Below, one piece after another: positions 1 to 9,314 of a DNA stretch of 64,000 nucleotides (position 1 is its first letter; every line of letters begins with the position of its first letter). Where the stretch lies: contig JADJUV010000018.1 of assembly GCA_016716885.1 (NCBI GenBank), forward strand, positions 4,558 through 68,557, given 5' to 3'. Both the position numbers and the translations under genes were made by a program. The DNA comes from Candidatus Trichofilum aggregatum. Lineage in GTDB: Bacteria > Chloroflexota > Anaerolineae > Promineifilales > Promineifilaceae. The notes under the pieces are model-generated. The model ran no database searches. It was not told the origin of the DNA and saw nothing but the letters and a program-made list of their open reading frames with translations.

Positions 1-15
1 AATAGGAGACTTGCC

Positions 16-3000
16 ATGCGATTTCGCTCTGCTTTGTTCACACGGCGTTGTTTCATCGTTGCTATGCTGTTCGCCACCCTGCTATTTCTTGGTGTGCGAC
101 CAGCTCAGGCTGTTTCACCCAACATCGTCATCAGCCAGGTGTATGGCGGTGGCGGTAACAGTGGCGCAACCTATACCCACGATTTTATCGAGTTATTTAA
201 TCGAGGTAGTGCCCCGTTTCCTTAACCGGCTGGTCGGTGCAATATGCCAGTGCCACGGGAACCGGTAATTTTGGCTCGACTACCACAGCCATCACTCCTT
301 TGAGTGGGACACTGGCACCGGGTCAATATCTGTTGATCCAAGAAGCACAAGGCGCTGGTGGCACAGCGCCCCTGCCAACCCCCGATGTAACCGATACGAC
401 CCCCATTGCTATGAGCGGCACGGGGGGGAAGGTCGCTTTGGTGAATACAAACACGCCTTTGGGCTGTAATGGTAATGCCAACGTTTGTTCACCCGCTTCT
501 CTGGCGACAATCGTTGATCTGGTGGGCTGGGATGGGGCTAACTATTATGAAGGCAGCGCGGCCGCGCCCGCCACAACCAATTCAACCGCCGTCGCCCGTA
601 ATGAGAACGGCTGTGCCGACACCGATAACAACGGCGCCGACTTCACGGCCGGTGCGCCCAATCCACGCAACACCGCCACCCCGCTCAATCCCTGCTTAAC
701 CACTGCCACGCCAAAAATCAACGAATTTTCGGCCAGCACCGCCGGTACCGACGTGGAGTATGTAGAGATTTTTGGCACCCCCAATACCGATTACTCGGCT
801 TATACCGTTCTGGAGATTGAAGGGGAAGCCCCAGGAATTGGCGTCGTGGACGAGGTCATCGCGGTGGGTATGACCGATGCGGCTGGCTTCTGGTTAGGTA
901 GCCTGCCCGCCAATGCCCTGGAAAATGGCACGCTTACCCTGCTACTCGTGGAAAACTTTACGGGGGCGCTCAATCTTGACCTGGACACAAACAATGATGG
1001 CACGTTTGATAACACCCCTTGGGATGCGGTCGTGGATGCTGTGGCCGTATATGATGGCACCGCCGGTGATCTCACCTTTGGCCTGCCTGCCCTGGGACCC
1101 AACTATGACGGGGTCGGTCCCTTTGCGCCGGGTGGGGCGTCTCGTTACCCGGATGGTTATGATACCGACGCGGCCGCGGACTGGGTGCGCAACGACTTCG
1201 ATCTGGCCGGTATCCCCGGTTTTCCCGGCACACTTGGCCCCGGCGAAGCCCTCAATACCCCCGGTGCCCCGAACCAGCTTTACGTAGCCCCACCCGAAAC
1301 GTGTGGTGATGCGTACACCCCCATTTACACCGTACAAGGCACAGGAGCGACCAGTCCTCTGGTGGGCCAGGAACTCTCCATTGAGGGTATTGTGGTCGGT
1401 GACTTCCAGAACAATGCTGCGGCCGATAACGGGGACCTGAACGGTTTTCATGTGCAAGACCCGGTTGGGGATGGTGACGCCAGCAGTTCCGATGGACTCT
1501 TCGTCTTTGCTCCGGGTGGTATGGATGTGGCTGTTGGTGATGCCGTGCGTGTGCGTGGCGCTGTGTCTGAGTTTAACGGCCTGACCGAGATCACCGCCGC
1601 CCAAATCTGGCTCTGTTCCACCGGCCATAGTGTAACCCCGACTAGCTTATCGCTGCCGGTTGCCACTGTTAATGATTTTGAACCCTACGAAGGCATGTTG
1701 GTAACCTTCCCGCAGTCGCTCACTATCGCTGAATATTTCAACTTTGACCGCTTTGGCGAGATTGTGCTGAGTTCCGAGCGGCATCTGACCCCTACGGCGG
1801 AATATGAACCGGGCGCGGCCGCGATCCAGGCGGCGCAAGAAATCCTGCTTGACCGTATCACCCTGGACGATGGCCGCACAGCCCAGAACCCAGACCCGGC
1901 CATTCACCCTAATGGGGGGGTGTTTGACCTGACCAACTTGTTCCGAGGCGGCGACACGGTGCAAAACGTGACCGGGGTATTGGACTTCTCCTTTGGTCTA
2001 TATCGCATTCAGCCCACCGCCGGGGCCGATTACACCAATGAAAACCCCCGTACCGCCCAACCTGACGAGGTGGGTGGCAACTTAAAGGTCGCTTCCTTCA
2101 ACGTTCTCAACTACTTCACTACCCTGGACAGTGGAGCTTTCATCTGTGGCCCGGCGGGCAATCAAGAATGCCGTGGTGCTGATAACGCCACCGAATTTAC
2201 CCGCCAGCGCGACAAGATCATCGCTGCCCTGGTAGCCATTAACGCCGATGTGGTGGGGTTAATTGAGATTGAGAACCATCCCGGCAATGTGCCCACCGCC
2301 GACCTGGTGAGTGGTCTCAATGACATTTTGGGGGCTGGCACTTACGACTACATTGCCACGGGTGCCATTGGCACCGATGCCATTCGGGTCGCCATGATCT
2401 ACAAACCGGCCTCGGTGTCTCCTGTCGGTGCTTACGCCGTTTTGGATACAACCGTAGATGCCCGGTTCCTGGACACCTTCAACCGCCCCACCCTGGCCCA
2501 AACCTTCCAGGATAACACCACCGGTGGCATTGTTACTGTGGCCGTGAACCATCTGAAATCCAAAGGGTCGGACTGTAATGGGATAGGTGATCCGGATACG
2601 GGTGACGGTTCGGGTAACTGTAATCTGACGCGCCAGGCCGCGGCCGCGGCCCTGGTTGATTGGCTGGCTACCGACCCCACCGATAGTGGCGATGCTGACT
2701 TCCTCATCATCGGCGACCTGAATTCCTATGATAAGGAAGACCCGATTGACACCATCCTACTGGGTTCCGACGACACAGCCGGCACGGGTGATGATTACAC
2801 CGACTTGCTTTACCAGTGGCTCGGCGAAGCCGCCTACTCTTACGTTTTCGATGGGCAGATTGGTTATCTCGACCACGCATTAGCCAATGTTAACTTAACG
2901 AGTCAGGTGAGTGGGGTCACGGTCTGGCACATTAACGCTGATGAAGCCGATCTGATTGACTACGACACATCCTTCAAAGGACCCAACCAGGACGCCATCT

Positions 3001-3515
3001 ACGCCCCAGATGCCTATCGCTCATCGGATCATGACCCGGTGATTGTCGGCCTGAACCTGGTCGCTAGTTGTAACGGCCTTCCTGCCACCATCATCGGCAC
3101 GCCGGGCAATGATGTCATTCAGGGCACGAACGGAAATGATGTTATTGTGGCTATGGCTGGCAACGACACCATCTTCGGCAATAACGGTCATGATGTGATT
3201 TGTGGTGATGGGGGTAATGACACGCTCCGCGGCAACAATGGCAACGACACACTGCTAGGCGGTGCCGGGAACGACGTGTTCCATGGAGACAACGGCAACG
3301 ACACACTGCTGGGCGGCGCCGGGAATGACGTACTCCATGGCGACAACGGCAACGATTGGTTGGATGGGGGAGCCAATGATGATACGTTGTTTGGTATCAA
3401 AGGGGACGATACGTTGACAGGTGGCTGGGGTGCTGATTCGTTCAGCGGCGGTCAGGGTAGCGATACCAATACCGATTTCTATGCTGTAGAAGGGGATACC
3501 AGCGACGGAACCTAG
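16..3515 (+). CDS. Secreted LTD / ExeM-like nuclease / RTX-repeat protein (frameshifted)
   Basis: Starts at ATG 16 behind AGGAG (5-9). Signal peptide with hydrophobic core and Ala-X-Ala end (ARPAQA-like, residues 1-31), then a lamin-tail domain starting NIVISQVYGGGG. The frame breaks near base 214: the first frame stops at 223-225, while the next frame continues the expected lamin-tail motif LTGWSVQYA, so one base (probably a G in ccccg-ttt) is missing. A central endonuclease/exonuclease/phosphatase domain begins about base 2084 (VASFNVLNYF, GLIEIEN, NHLKSKG, IGDLNSY, RSSDHDPV), as in extracellular ExeM/NucH nucleases. The last ~140 residues are Ca-binding RTX nonapeptides (GGxGNDxLxG). About 1165 residues when repaired. 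Likely exported and surface-attached; nuclease activity is inferred from the family. Confidence 0.85.
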
Positions 3516-3704
3516 GACTGTATGGTACGGTAGAGGCCGGCCTTATAAATGCCCAAGCGAGGGCAACTACAAGGTCAGCCTCTATCCTAAATCATTTGTG
3601 TTTATACAGATGCCTTTCCCGCGGGGGTTCTCTGGGGCCCGGCCCGCGCGCGTGGGGGCTTCGCGGGGCGGTCCTGTAGACATCTTTCTTGGGTCTTATT
3701 ATGG
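3516..3704. other. Intergenic, GC-rich block
   Basis: No gene seen. It holds a partial copy of the short repeat gagggcaac-acaagg (about 3555-3575), also present at 50.36 kb, and a strongly GC-rich, self-complementary stretch at 3618-3675. Confidence 0.4.
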
Positions 3705-3798
3705 TTGTTCAGATAATCATTTGGAGTCTTGGTTCGTAGTGACCGCTTTAGCGGGCTAACACCAGCCCGCTAAAGCGGTCACTACAAACAAAATCTTT
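3705..3798. repeat. Palindromic repeat family R, full copy
   Basis: A perfect 22-bp stem (3736-3757 with 3764-3785, core GACCGCTTTAGCGGGCT) closes on a 6-base loop. It is bordered by the conserved arms TTCAGATAATCATTTGG on the left and TTTTTCTTGAAAG on the right. Related copies lie at 10.44, 11.08, 22.08 and 38.33 kb. It sits just downstream of the importer ATPase gene and could act as an RNA-end hairpin. Confidence 0.8.
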
Positions 3799-3808
3799 TT
3801 CTTGAAAG

Positions 3809-5356
3809 CTATAGCCTCTCTCCGGCCATGAGTAATCCCAACTTCTCCGGCGTGGCCTCTGCCCCTTCCACAATGCCCATAATTTCCCCCTGAAAAATCA
3901 CCGCAATGCGGTCTGACAAGGCCAGCACCTCATCCAGGTCTTCGGAAATGAGCAAGGTAGCGGTTCCCTTTTCTCGTTGGGCGATGAGGCAATCCCGCAC
4001 ATATTCGGTTGCGCCGATGTCCAGCCCACGGGTGGGTTGAGCGGCGATGAGCACCCTGGGGGCACGCGCCAGCTCCCGCGCCAGAATTACCTTTTGGGCA
4101 TTACCGCCGGAGAGATTTTTGATGGGGGTTTCCAGGGAAGGTGTTTTGACGGCAAAATTTTGGACTAACTCGGCTGATTTTCGGGCAATGGCCTTAAAAT
4201 CGAAGATGCCCCAATTGGCGTAAGGGGGTTTGTCGTTCTCGCGCAAAATAAGGTTTTCCGAAATGGTGAACTCCTTGATCATGCCATCCCGGTTACGTTC
4301 TTCGGGGATGTAGCTCAGGCCGTGGGCGATCATCTGGGCCGGAACCTGCCCGGTGACGTCTTCCCCATCAAGCCACAAACGGCCACCGGTCTGCGGCCGC
4401 AACCCCGCCACCACTTCCGCCAGTTCCATCTGTCCATTCCCGGATACGCCCGCCAGCCCCACAATCTCCCCGGCCCGCACTTCCAGCGAAACCCCACGCA
4501 GACCCGGTACACCCCGATCACTTTGGGCCGCTATCTTGTCCAGGGTTAACCGAGTTTCCCCAATTGCCACCGGTGGCCGATCCGGGTTCAAGTTTAGCTC
4601 GCGCCCTACCATCATGCGGGCCAGATCAGCCTTGTTGGTGTCACAGGTAGCCGTCGCGCCCACATTGCGGCCATCACGCAGAACCGTCACCCGGTCTGTA
4701 AAGGCCATCACCTCATGCAGTTTGTGAGAAATAAAAATGAGGGCATGGCCGTCATTCGCCATTTGCTTCAGGGTGACAAAAAACTCGTCTACTTCCTGGG
4801 GCGTGAGGACGGCGGTTGGTTCGTCCAGAATGAGAAGAGCTGCCCCCCGGTACAAGGCTTTGATAATCTCCACCCGCTGCTGTTGTCCCACTGAAAGTTG
4901 CCAGATATACGCTTTGGGGTCTACCAGCAACCCGTACAATTGGGCCAGTTCGATAATCCGCGCCGACACTTTGTCCAAATCGGTCAGCATCCCTCTGGAT
5001 GAGGGCAGGCCAAGGGCCACGTTTTCGGCCACGGTAAGTGAATCTACCAGCATAAAATGTTGGTGGATCATGCCAACACCGAGCCGGATCGCGGCCGCGG
5101 GGGAGTTGATCGTCACCGGATGCCCATCAAAAAGAATCTCCCCTTCATTGGGTTGATACAGCCCGTAAAGCTGTTTCATCAGCGTGCTTTTGCCAGCCCC
5201 ATTTTCACCCAACAACGCATGAATCTCACCGGAGCGTACGTCAAAATCTACCCGGTCATTGGCTAACACACCGGGGAACCGTTTCACGATACCCCGCATT
5301 TCCATGTGGTTGATGCAGGGCCGACCGGAAGGGAGAACTCTGTTGGTTTGAGTCAT
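3809..5356 (-). CDS. BMP/nucleoside ABC importer, ATP-binding protein
   Basis: Double-cassette ATPase (about 515 aa) of the sugar/nucleoside type (NupO/YufO-like). Cassette 1 has Walker A GENGAGKS (residues ~50-57), signature LSVGQQQR and Walker B LLILDEPT. Cassette 2 has signature LSGGNAQK and the degenerate Walker B IAAQPTRGLD that is usual in this subfamily. I take ATG 5356 (MTQTN) as start; the frame stays open to 5398, but that extension is intergenic repeat. No clear Shine-Dalgarno is seen; ATG at 5305 (MEMRG) is the alternative. Last gene of a four-gene minus-strand importer set, separated from the binding-protein gene by ~380 bp of repeats. Energises uptake at the inner face of the membrane. 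Confidence 0.88.
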   Translation of the reverse strand: MTQTNRVLPSGRPCINHMEMRGIVKRFPGVLANDRVDFDVRSGEIHALLGENGAGKSTLMKQLYGLYQPNEGEILFDGHPVTINSPAAAIRLGVGMIHQHFMLVDSLTVAENVALGLPSSRGMLTDLDKVSARIIELAQLYGLLVDPKAYIWQLSVGQQQRVEIIKALYRGAALLILDEPTAVLTPQEVDEFFVTLKQMANDGHALIFISHKLHEVMAFTDRVTVLRDGRNVGATATCDTNKADLARMMVGRELNLNPDRPPVAIGETRLTLDKIAAQSDRGVPGLRGVSLEVRAGEIVGLAGVSGNGQMELAEVVAGLRPQTGGRLWLDGEDVTGQVPAQMIAHGLSYIPEERNRDGMIKEFTISENLILRENDKPPYANWGIFDFKAIARKSAELVQNFAVKTPSLETPIKNLSGGNAQKVILARELARAPRVLIAAQPTRGLDIGATEYVRDCLIAQREKGTATLLISEDLDEVLALSDRIAVIFQGEIMGIVEGAEATPEKLGLLMAGERL

Positions 5357-5394
5357 TTTAATCAATGAGTGGGACCGCAAGGACGCCAGGAGCA

Positions 5395-5548
5395 CCAAGA
5401 ATCGTAACCGTTCAGGTGCGTTACATCAACGGATTAGAAAATAAACGGATTTTCCAGAGGTCGCTCTTAATCCGTTTACTTCAAAATCCGTTGATGTCAT
5501 TGGAAATGTCATAACATTGTCTTTGGACTGGACGGTTACCCAAGAATC
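5395..5548. mobile_element. MITE-like element A with 9-bp target duplication
   Basis: Ends GTAACCGTTCAG (5404-5415) and CTGGACGGTTAC (5528-5539) are 12-bp inverted repeats with one mismatch. They are flanked directly by the same 9 bases, CCAAGAATC (5395-5403 and 5540-5548). The 136-bp interior is itself palindromic (CATCAACGGATT ... AATCCGTTGATG) and has no coding capacity. The interior core is found inverted in element B at 45.1 kb. It is inserted into an older palindromic repeat (ggcgtcttt / ccaggagcacc flanks). Confidence 0.8.
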
Positions 5549-5651
5549 TAAAGAATTCTAGAAAACTTTGCGTTCTTGGCGTCTTTGTGGTGAAAATCTT
5601 CCGTGTTTTTTATCTATCGGTTCTCCCGGTTCTAGCGGGAAAAAGCACCCG

Positions 5652-5701
5652 GAGTGGAGACTTTAGTCGGAACGTCTCGACCGGCTAAAGCCTCGACTCC
5701 T
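5652..5701. repeat. Imperfect hairpin repeat
   Basis: GGAGTGGAGACTTTAGTCGG pairs imperfectly with CCGGCTAAAGCCTCGACTCC across a short loop. It lies between the ATPase and binding-protein genes. No gene is visible in 5549-5737. Confidence 0.5.
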
Positions 5702-5737
5702 TGTTTGACTCATTCGATCACGTAGAACCCCATTCTC

Positions 5738-6730
5738 TTACTCACCAACCCCGGTGGTGATGGAGCCATCAATGAGTCCGGCAATGGCGGCGTCCGCGGC
5801 CGCTTTCGCTTCGGCGGGCACAGCATACGCCTCATTATATTCAATCACCAGCCCCTCGTTGGCCAGAGTGATGACAAACGCCTCACCGCCCAGCGTGCCA
5901 TCCTTGACATTGGCGATGATCTCATTCAGAACCACGGTCCAGTCGTATATCTGACTGGCTACCACGATATCGGGGGCCAGGGATGTTTGATTAGACTGGG
6001 TGCCAAACCAGAGGGCGCCTTTTTCTTGGGCCACACCTACCGCCCCGACCACCATCTGGGCCGAACCGGTTAACACGTCTGCCCCGGCATCGGTGTGGGT
6101 GTTGGCGGCTTCGGTCGCCAGGGCCACATCGCTGAAGGAGCCGATATAGTTAACGTTCACCTGCACATCGGCACTGGTCGCGGCCGCGCCAGCTTTGAAA
6201 CCATCCACATACAGCTTGGCATCACCCACTTCCAACGGCCCCACCACACCGATAACGTTGCTTTCGGTCATGGACGCGGCTAAAACACCCAGGACATAAC
6301 CACCCTCATCAGATTGGGCTTCATAGGCGTACACATTGTCCAGGCCGAAGGTGTCACCCGCCGTGCCCCAGGCAAAGCTGACTTCCGGGAAGTCGGGCGC
6401 GATCTCTTGCAACGAGGCCCCATATTGGGAACCATGGGCAATGATCAGATCGTAATCCTGACTGGCCCAATCCCGAATCGCGGCCGCGGCATCTTCCACC
6501 ACAAAACTATTGTCCGCAAAAACAAACTCGAAATTCTCCGCGCCCATTTCGGTTTGAATTTCCGTCAGGGCATCAAACATACTCTGGCTAAACGCCAGGT
6601 CGTTGGTCGCGCTGGGCATGATCACAGCTACCTTAAACATGCCATCATCATCCGCCGTGCCGCCGCCACCACAGGCGGTCAAGACCACCAGCAACAATAA
6701 AACGAGCAACAACAAACTCTTCTTCTTCAT
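5738..6730 (-). CDS. BMP family (PnrA-like) substrate-binding lipoprotein
   Basis: 330 aa. A lipoprotein signal (MKKKSLLLLVLLLLVV then lipobox LTAC, Cys 20) is followed by an Asp-rich linker. The mature part matches the basic-membrane-protein/PnrA fold: FKVAVIMPS, then AHGSQYG, VGPLEVGDAKLYVDGFKAGA and GSAQMVVGAVGVAQEKGALWFG. Strong Shine-Dalgarno GGAGG eight bases before ATG 6730. Family members bind purine nucleosides and related ligands outside the membrane and hand them to the two permeases encoded upstream. Ligand not deducible from sequence alone. Confidence 0.9.
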   Translation of the reverse strand: MKKKSLLLLVLLLLVVLTACGGGGTADDDGMFKVAVIMPSATNDLAFSQSMFDALTEIQTEMGAENFEFVFADNSFVVEDAAAAIRDWASQDYDLIIAHGSQYGASLQEIAPDFPEVSFAWGTAGDTFGLDNVYAYEAQSDEGGYVLGVLAASMTESNVIGVVGPLEVGDAKLYVDGFKAGAAATSADVQVNVNYIGSFSDVALATEAANTHTDAGADVLTGSAQMVVGAVGVAQEKGALWFGTQSNQTSLAPDIVVASQIYDWTVVLNEIIANVKDGTLGGEAFVITLANEGLVIEYNEAYAVPAEAKAAADAAIAGLIDGSITTGVGE

Positions 6731-6768
6731 GGTAAACCTCCAATTTTCGACTATGCGTTTGGGCCTGA

Positions 6769-6800
6769 GACTCTAAAGGTTTGAGAAAACCTTGGGAGTC
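6769..6800. repeat. Operon-internal hairpin 1
   Basis: AAGGTTT (6776-6782) pairs with AAACCTT (6787-6793), within an outer GACTC/GAGTC arm. A near copy with the same inner stem is at 7760-7789, so both gaps between importer genes carry the same hairpin. Confidence 0.6.
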
Positions 6801-6812
6801 TTGATAAAACGA

Positions 6813-7745
6813 TTAACCACCTCGCGAGTACGGTTTTGTCAGGGCCGCTGGTGGCCGAACCCGCTGTGCCGTCAGAACCAGCACCGCAATCGTAAGGATA
6901 TAGGGCATCATGACGGCCAAATCTGAGGAAATGGGAATGCGTAACACCTGCACCCACAGTTGTAAGGCGTTCACCAGGCTGAAAATCAAAGAACCCGCCA
7001 ACACATACGTGGGTCGCCAGCCCCCAAAATAAACCAGCGCCACAGCAATGAAACCTTGCCCATTGGTAAGGTTTTGTTGAAAAATGTTCACCATCGCAAT
7101 GGAAAGCGAAGCCCCTGCCAGACCGGACAGCAGACCCCCCATCGTAACGGTCACATAACGGACTCGGGCGACATTCACCCCCAACGAATCAGCCGATTCG
7201 GGGTTTTCGCCCACGGCGCGAATCTGTAAACCAAAGGTCGTTTTGTTGAGAACAAACCAGGCTATAGGTACGAGCAGATAGGCCCCATACACCAGAATGT
7301 TTTGTTGGAAGAAGATTTCGCCCAGGCCAGGAATCTGGCTCAACAGGGGAATGTGCAGTTCAGGAAACCCCTTGATGGGGATGGGGGTGCCGATAAATGC
7401 CTGGAAGAGCAAATCGCTCATGCCCAGACCAAAAAGATAAACGCCAATGCCGCTGATTCCCTGCTCGGCCTGGAGAGTCACGCTAATAAAGGCCATCGCC
7501 AGCCCCATGAGGAGTCCGACCAGGCAGGCGATGAGTAAACCTAGAGCTAGATTGCCCGATCTTAAGACTACGTAGTAGGCGGAGAACGCCCCCATGAGCA
7601 TCATGCCATCCACACCCAGATTCAGCACGCCGCTCCGTTGGCCAAAGGTTTCACCAATGGCGGCGTACAGGTAAGGGGTGGCTAAACGGATACCAGAGGA
7701 AAGTACACCAATGAGGACTTGCGTGGTAAGGATGTCGGTTATCAT
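6813..7745 (-). CDS. BMP/nucleoside ABC importer permease 2
   Basis: 310 aa with about eight hydrophobic segments, branched-chain/sugar type II permease fold (NupQ/YufQ-like). The conserved segment QRSGVLNLGVDGMMLMGA is the hallmark of this half-permease, followed by LGVNVARVRYVTVTMGGLLSG. It partners the larger permease upstream (7794-8933), the binding protein and the ATPase. The gap to the upstream gene is 48 bp, filled by a hairpin. No convincing Shine-Dalgarno at ATG 7745. Confidence 0.88.
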   Translation of the reverse strand: MITDILTTQVLIGVLSSGIRLATPYLYAAIGETFGQRSGVLNLGVDGMMLMGAFSAYYVVLRSGNLALGLLIACLVGLLMGLAMAFISVTLQAEQGISGIGVYLFGLGMSDLLFQAFIGTPIPIKGFPELHIPLLSQIPGLGEIFFQQNILVYGAYLLVPIAWFVLNKTTFGLQIRAVGENPESADSLGVNVARVRYVTVTMGGLLSGLAGASLSIAMVNIFQQNLTNGQGFIAVALVYFGGWRPTYVLAGSLIFSLVNALQLWVQVLRIPISSDLAVMMPYILTIAVLVLTAQRVRPPAALTKPYSRGG

Positions 7746-7759
7746 GGCTGCCTGTGGAG

Positions 7760-7789
7760 ACCCTGAAGGTTTGGGAAAACCTTGGGGTA
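7760..7789. repeat. Operon-internal hairpin 2
   Basis: ACCC-AAGGTTT pairs with AAACCTT-GGGT. Same inner stem and position in the gap as the hairpin at 6769-6800. Confidence 0.6.
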
Positions 7790-7793
7790 TGCA

Positions 7794-8933
7794 TTAATCG
7801 GCTGATTGGATACCGGGTTTGGTGGGTACTACGGGCAATTCGGTTCGCTGCGCGGCCGCGACCTCGGCCAACGCCCGGTTATGTGCTCGTCGTCGTCGCC
7901 AGAATTCACTGCTGACCACAAACACCACCACCAGCCCATTCAGGGCGGTAATCAATGCCGCTGGAACCTGTGTCACCCGCTGTAATTTATTGGCTCCCAC
8001 TAACAGCGCACCAAATAAAAACGAAGCGGGAATTGTGCCCAGAGGGTGCAACTGCCCAAACAAGGCCGCCACAATCCCGTTAAACCCGGCCGAACCCGTG
8101 AATCCGGCGGCTGTGCCATCTGTCACCATGCGATGATTGACGCCGTACACCTGAATCACCCCGGCCAGACCAGCCATCGCGCCACTGAGTAGCAGCGACA
8201 GCACCATGTAGCGGTTAACCTGAATACCTGCATAACGTGAGGCATGTTGGTTCAAACCCACGGCCCGGATGCGGTATCCCAAACTGGTGCGCCAGAGCAA
8301 AAAGTAGACGGCGAAGGCCAATAAAACGGCCAACAATGTCCCGAGATGCAGGCGTGTGGGAACCAATCGTGGCAGATCAAAGGCGGCGGCCAGACGCACC
8401 GTTTGCGGAATCCGGGCCGCGCCTGTCTGAGCTGTGTCAATGAGGGCATCACGCAGGAGCCAATTCATGATTTGCACGGCAATGGCATTCATCATAATCG
8501 TGCTAAGAATCTCGTTGACATTGAAGCGGGCTTTGAGGTAGCCGGGAATGCCGCCCCAGGCAGCTCCGGCGAGCAAACCCGCCAGGAGAGCCAGGGGAAT
8601 CACAAAAAGGGCGGGGGCGTCAGGAAGGGTGAGGCCAACAATCGTGCCGGCCAGGGCGCCGAGGATCATCTGGCCTTCGCCACCAATATTGATGACCCCG
8701 CCACGAAAGGCGATGCAGATGCCCAGGCCAACGAGAAGGAGAGGGGTGGCTTTAACGAGGGTATCAGCGAGGGCGTTGGTACTGCCAAATGCGCCGTCAA
8801 GTAGAGCCGCATAACCCTGCATTGGGTTGGCACCCATAAGGACAAGCATGACTCCGCCAATGGCCAGGGCGGCCAGGGTAGCAAAAAACGGTAGGAGGGA
8901 GTCGAAAAGTTGGTCGAGTTTAAGTCGCTTCAC
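7794..8933 (-). CDS. BMP/nucleoside ABC importer permease 1
   Basis: 379 aa with about ten membrane segments; NupP/YufP-like. Conserved FRGGVINIGGEGQMILGA, NEILSTIMMNAIA and FNGIVAALFGQLHPLGT are visible. Starts at GTG 8933 behind GGAG (7-base spacing). First gene of the importer set; order is permease 1, permease 2, binding protein, ATPase. The C-terminal tail (RRRRAHNRALAEVAAA onward) is cytoplasmic and variable. Confidence 0.88.
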   Translation of the reverse strand: MKRLKLDQLFDSLLPFFATLAALAIGGVMLVLMGANPMQGYAALLDGAFGSTNALADTLVKATPLLLVGLGICIAFRGGVINIGGEGQMILGALAGTIVGLTLPDAPALFVIPLALLAGLLAGAAWGGIPGYLKARFNVNEILSTIMMNAIAVQIMNWLLRDALIDTAQTGAARIPQTVRLAAAFDLPRLVPTRLHLGTLLAVLLAFAVYFLLWRTSLGYRIRAVGLNQHASRYAGIQVNRYMVLSLLLSGAMAGLAGVIQVYGVNHRMVTDGTAAGFTGSAGFNGIVAALFGQLHPLGTIPASFLFGALLVGANKLQRVTQVPAALITALNGLVVVFVVSSEFWRRRRAHNRALAEVAAAQRTELPVVPTKPGIQSAD

Positions 8934-9314
8934 AGGCTATCTCCAGGTTAAAGGAAACCAAACCGTATTGGTGAAGTAAAGGAAACGTCCGCAACTAATT
9001 TGGGATTGAGGGCTAAACAAAATTCATGTTTAGATTGCTTAAGGCACTGAAGATGTAACCAAGCTTGGGAACTTTGTTTAGCCTTTGTTCCTTGACAGAA
9101 AAGACCGTACCTGCAATCACACCAGCGACTAGGGTATTATTACAGAAATGAGGGGTTAATACAAAGCGGGAAAGGTTGATTTTTGGCTAGCGGGTGCTTG
9201 ACAGGATCAGCCGTGCCTATTCGTCATAATTGGCGCATACTATCGGTCGCGGCCGCGGCCTGAACCTCTATTAACCAACAACCAGACAAGGGTTTCATCC
9301 CAGGAGCAAACATC
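8934..9314. other. Divergent intergenic region
   Basis: Separates the minus-strand importer from the plus-strand gene at 9315, so it should hold promoters for both. Visible: an inverted repeat GGCTAAACAAA (about 9010) / TTTGTTTAGCC (about 9074), TTGACA boxes at about 9090 and 9198 without a well-spaced TATAAT partner, and a rare intergenic GCGGCCGC at 9249. Confidence 0.45.

Noticed and set aside
942..1628. Long minus-strand open frame (228 codons) opposite the LTD/nuclease gene
   Set aside because: It lies wholly antisense to a gene with clear domains on the plus strand, has no recognisable motifs and no ribosome site; a GC-rich shadow frame.
5357..5398. N-terminal extension of the importer ATPase to 5398
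   Set aside because: The extra codons come from a palindromic intergenic repeat and do not match the family; ATG 5356 is preferred.
9198..9230. Sigma-70 promoter TTGACA / CATAAT before the 9315 gene
   Set aside because: Spacer of 21 bases is too long; not reported as a feature.
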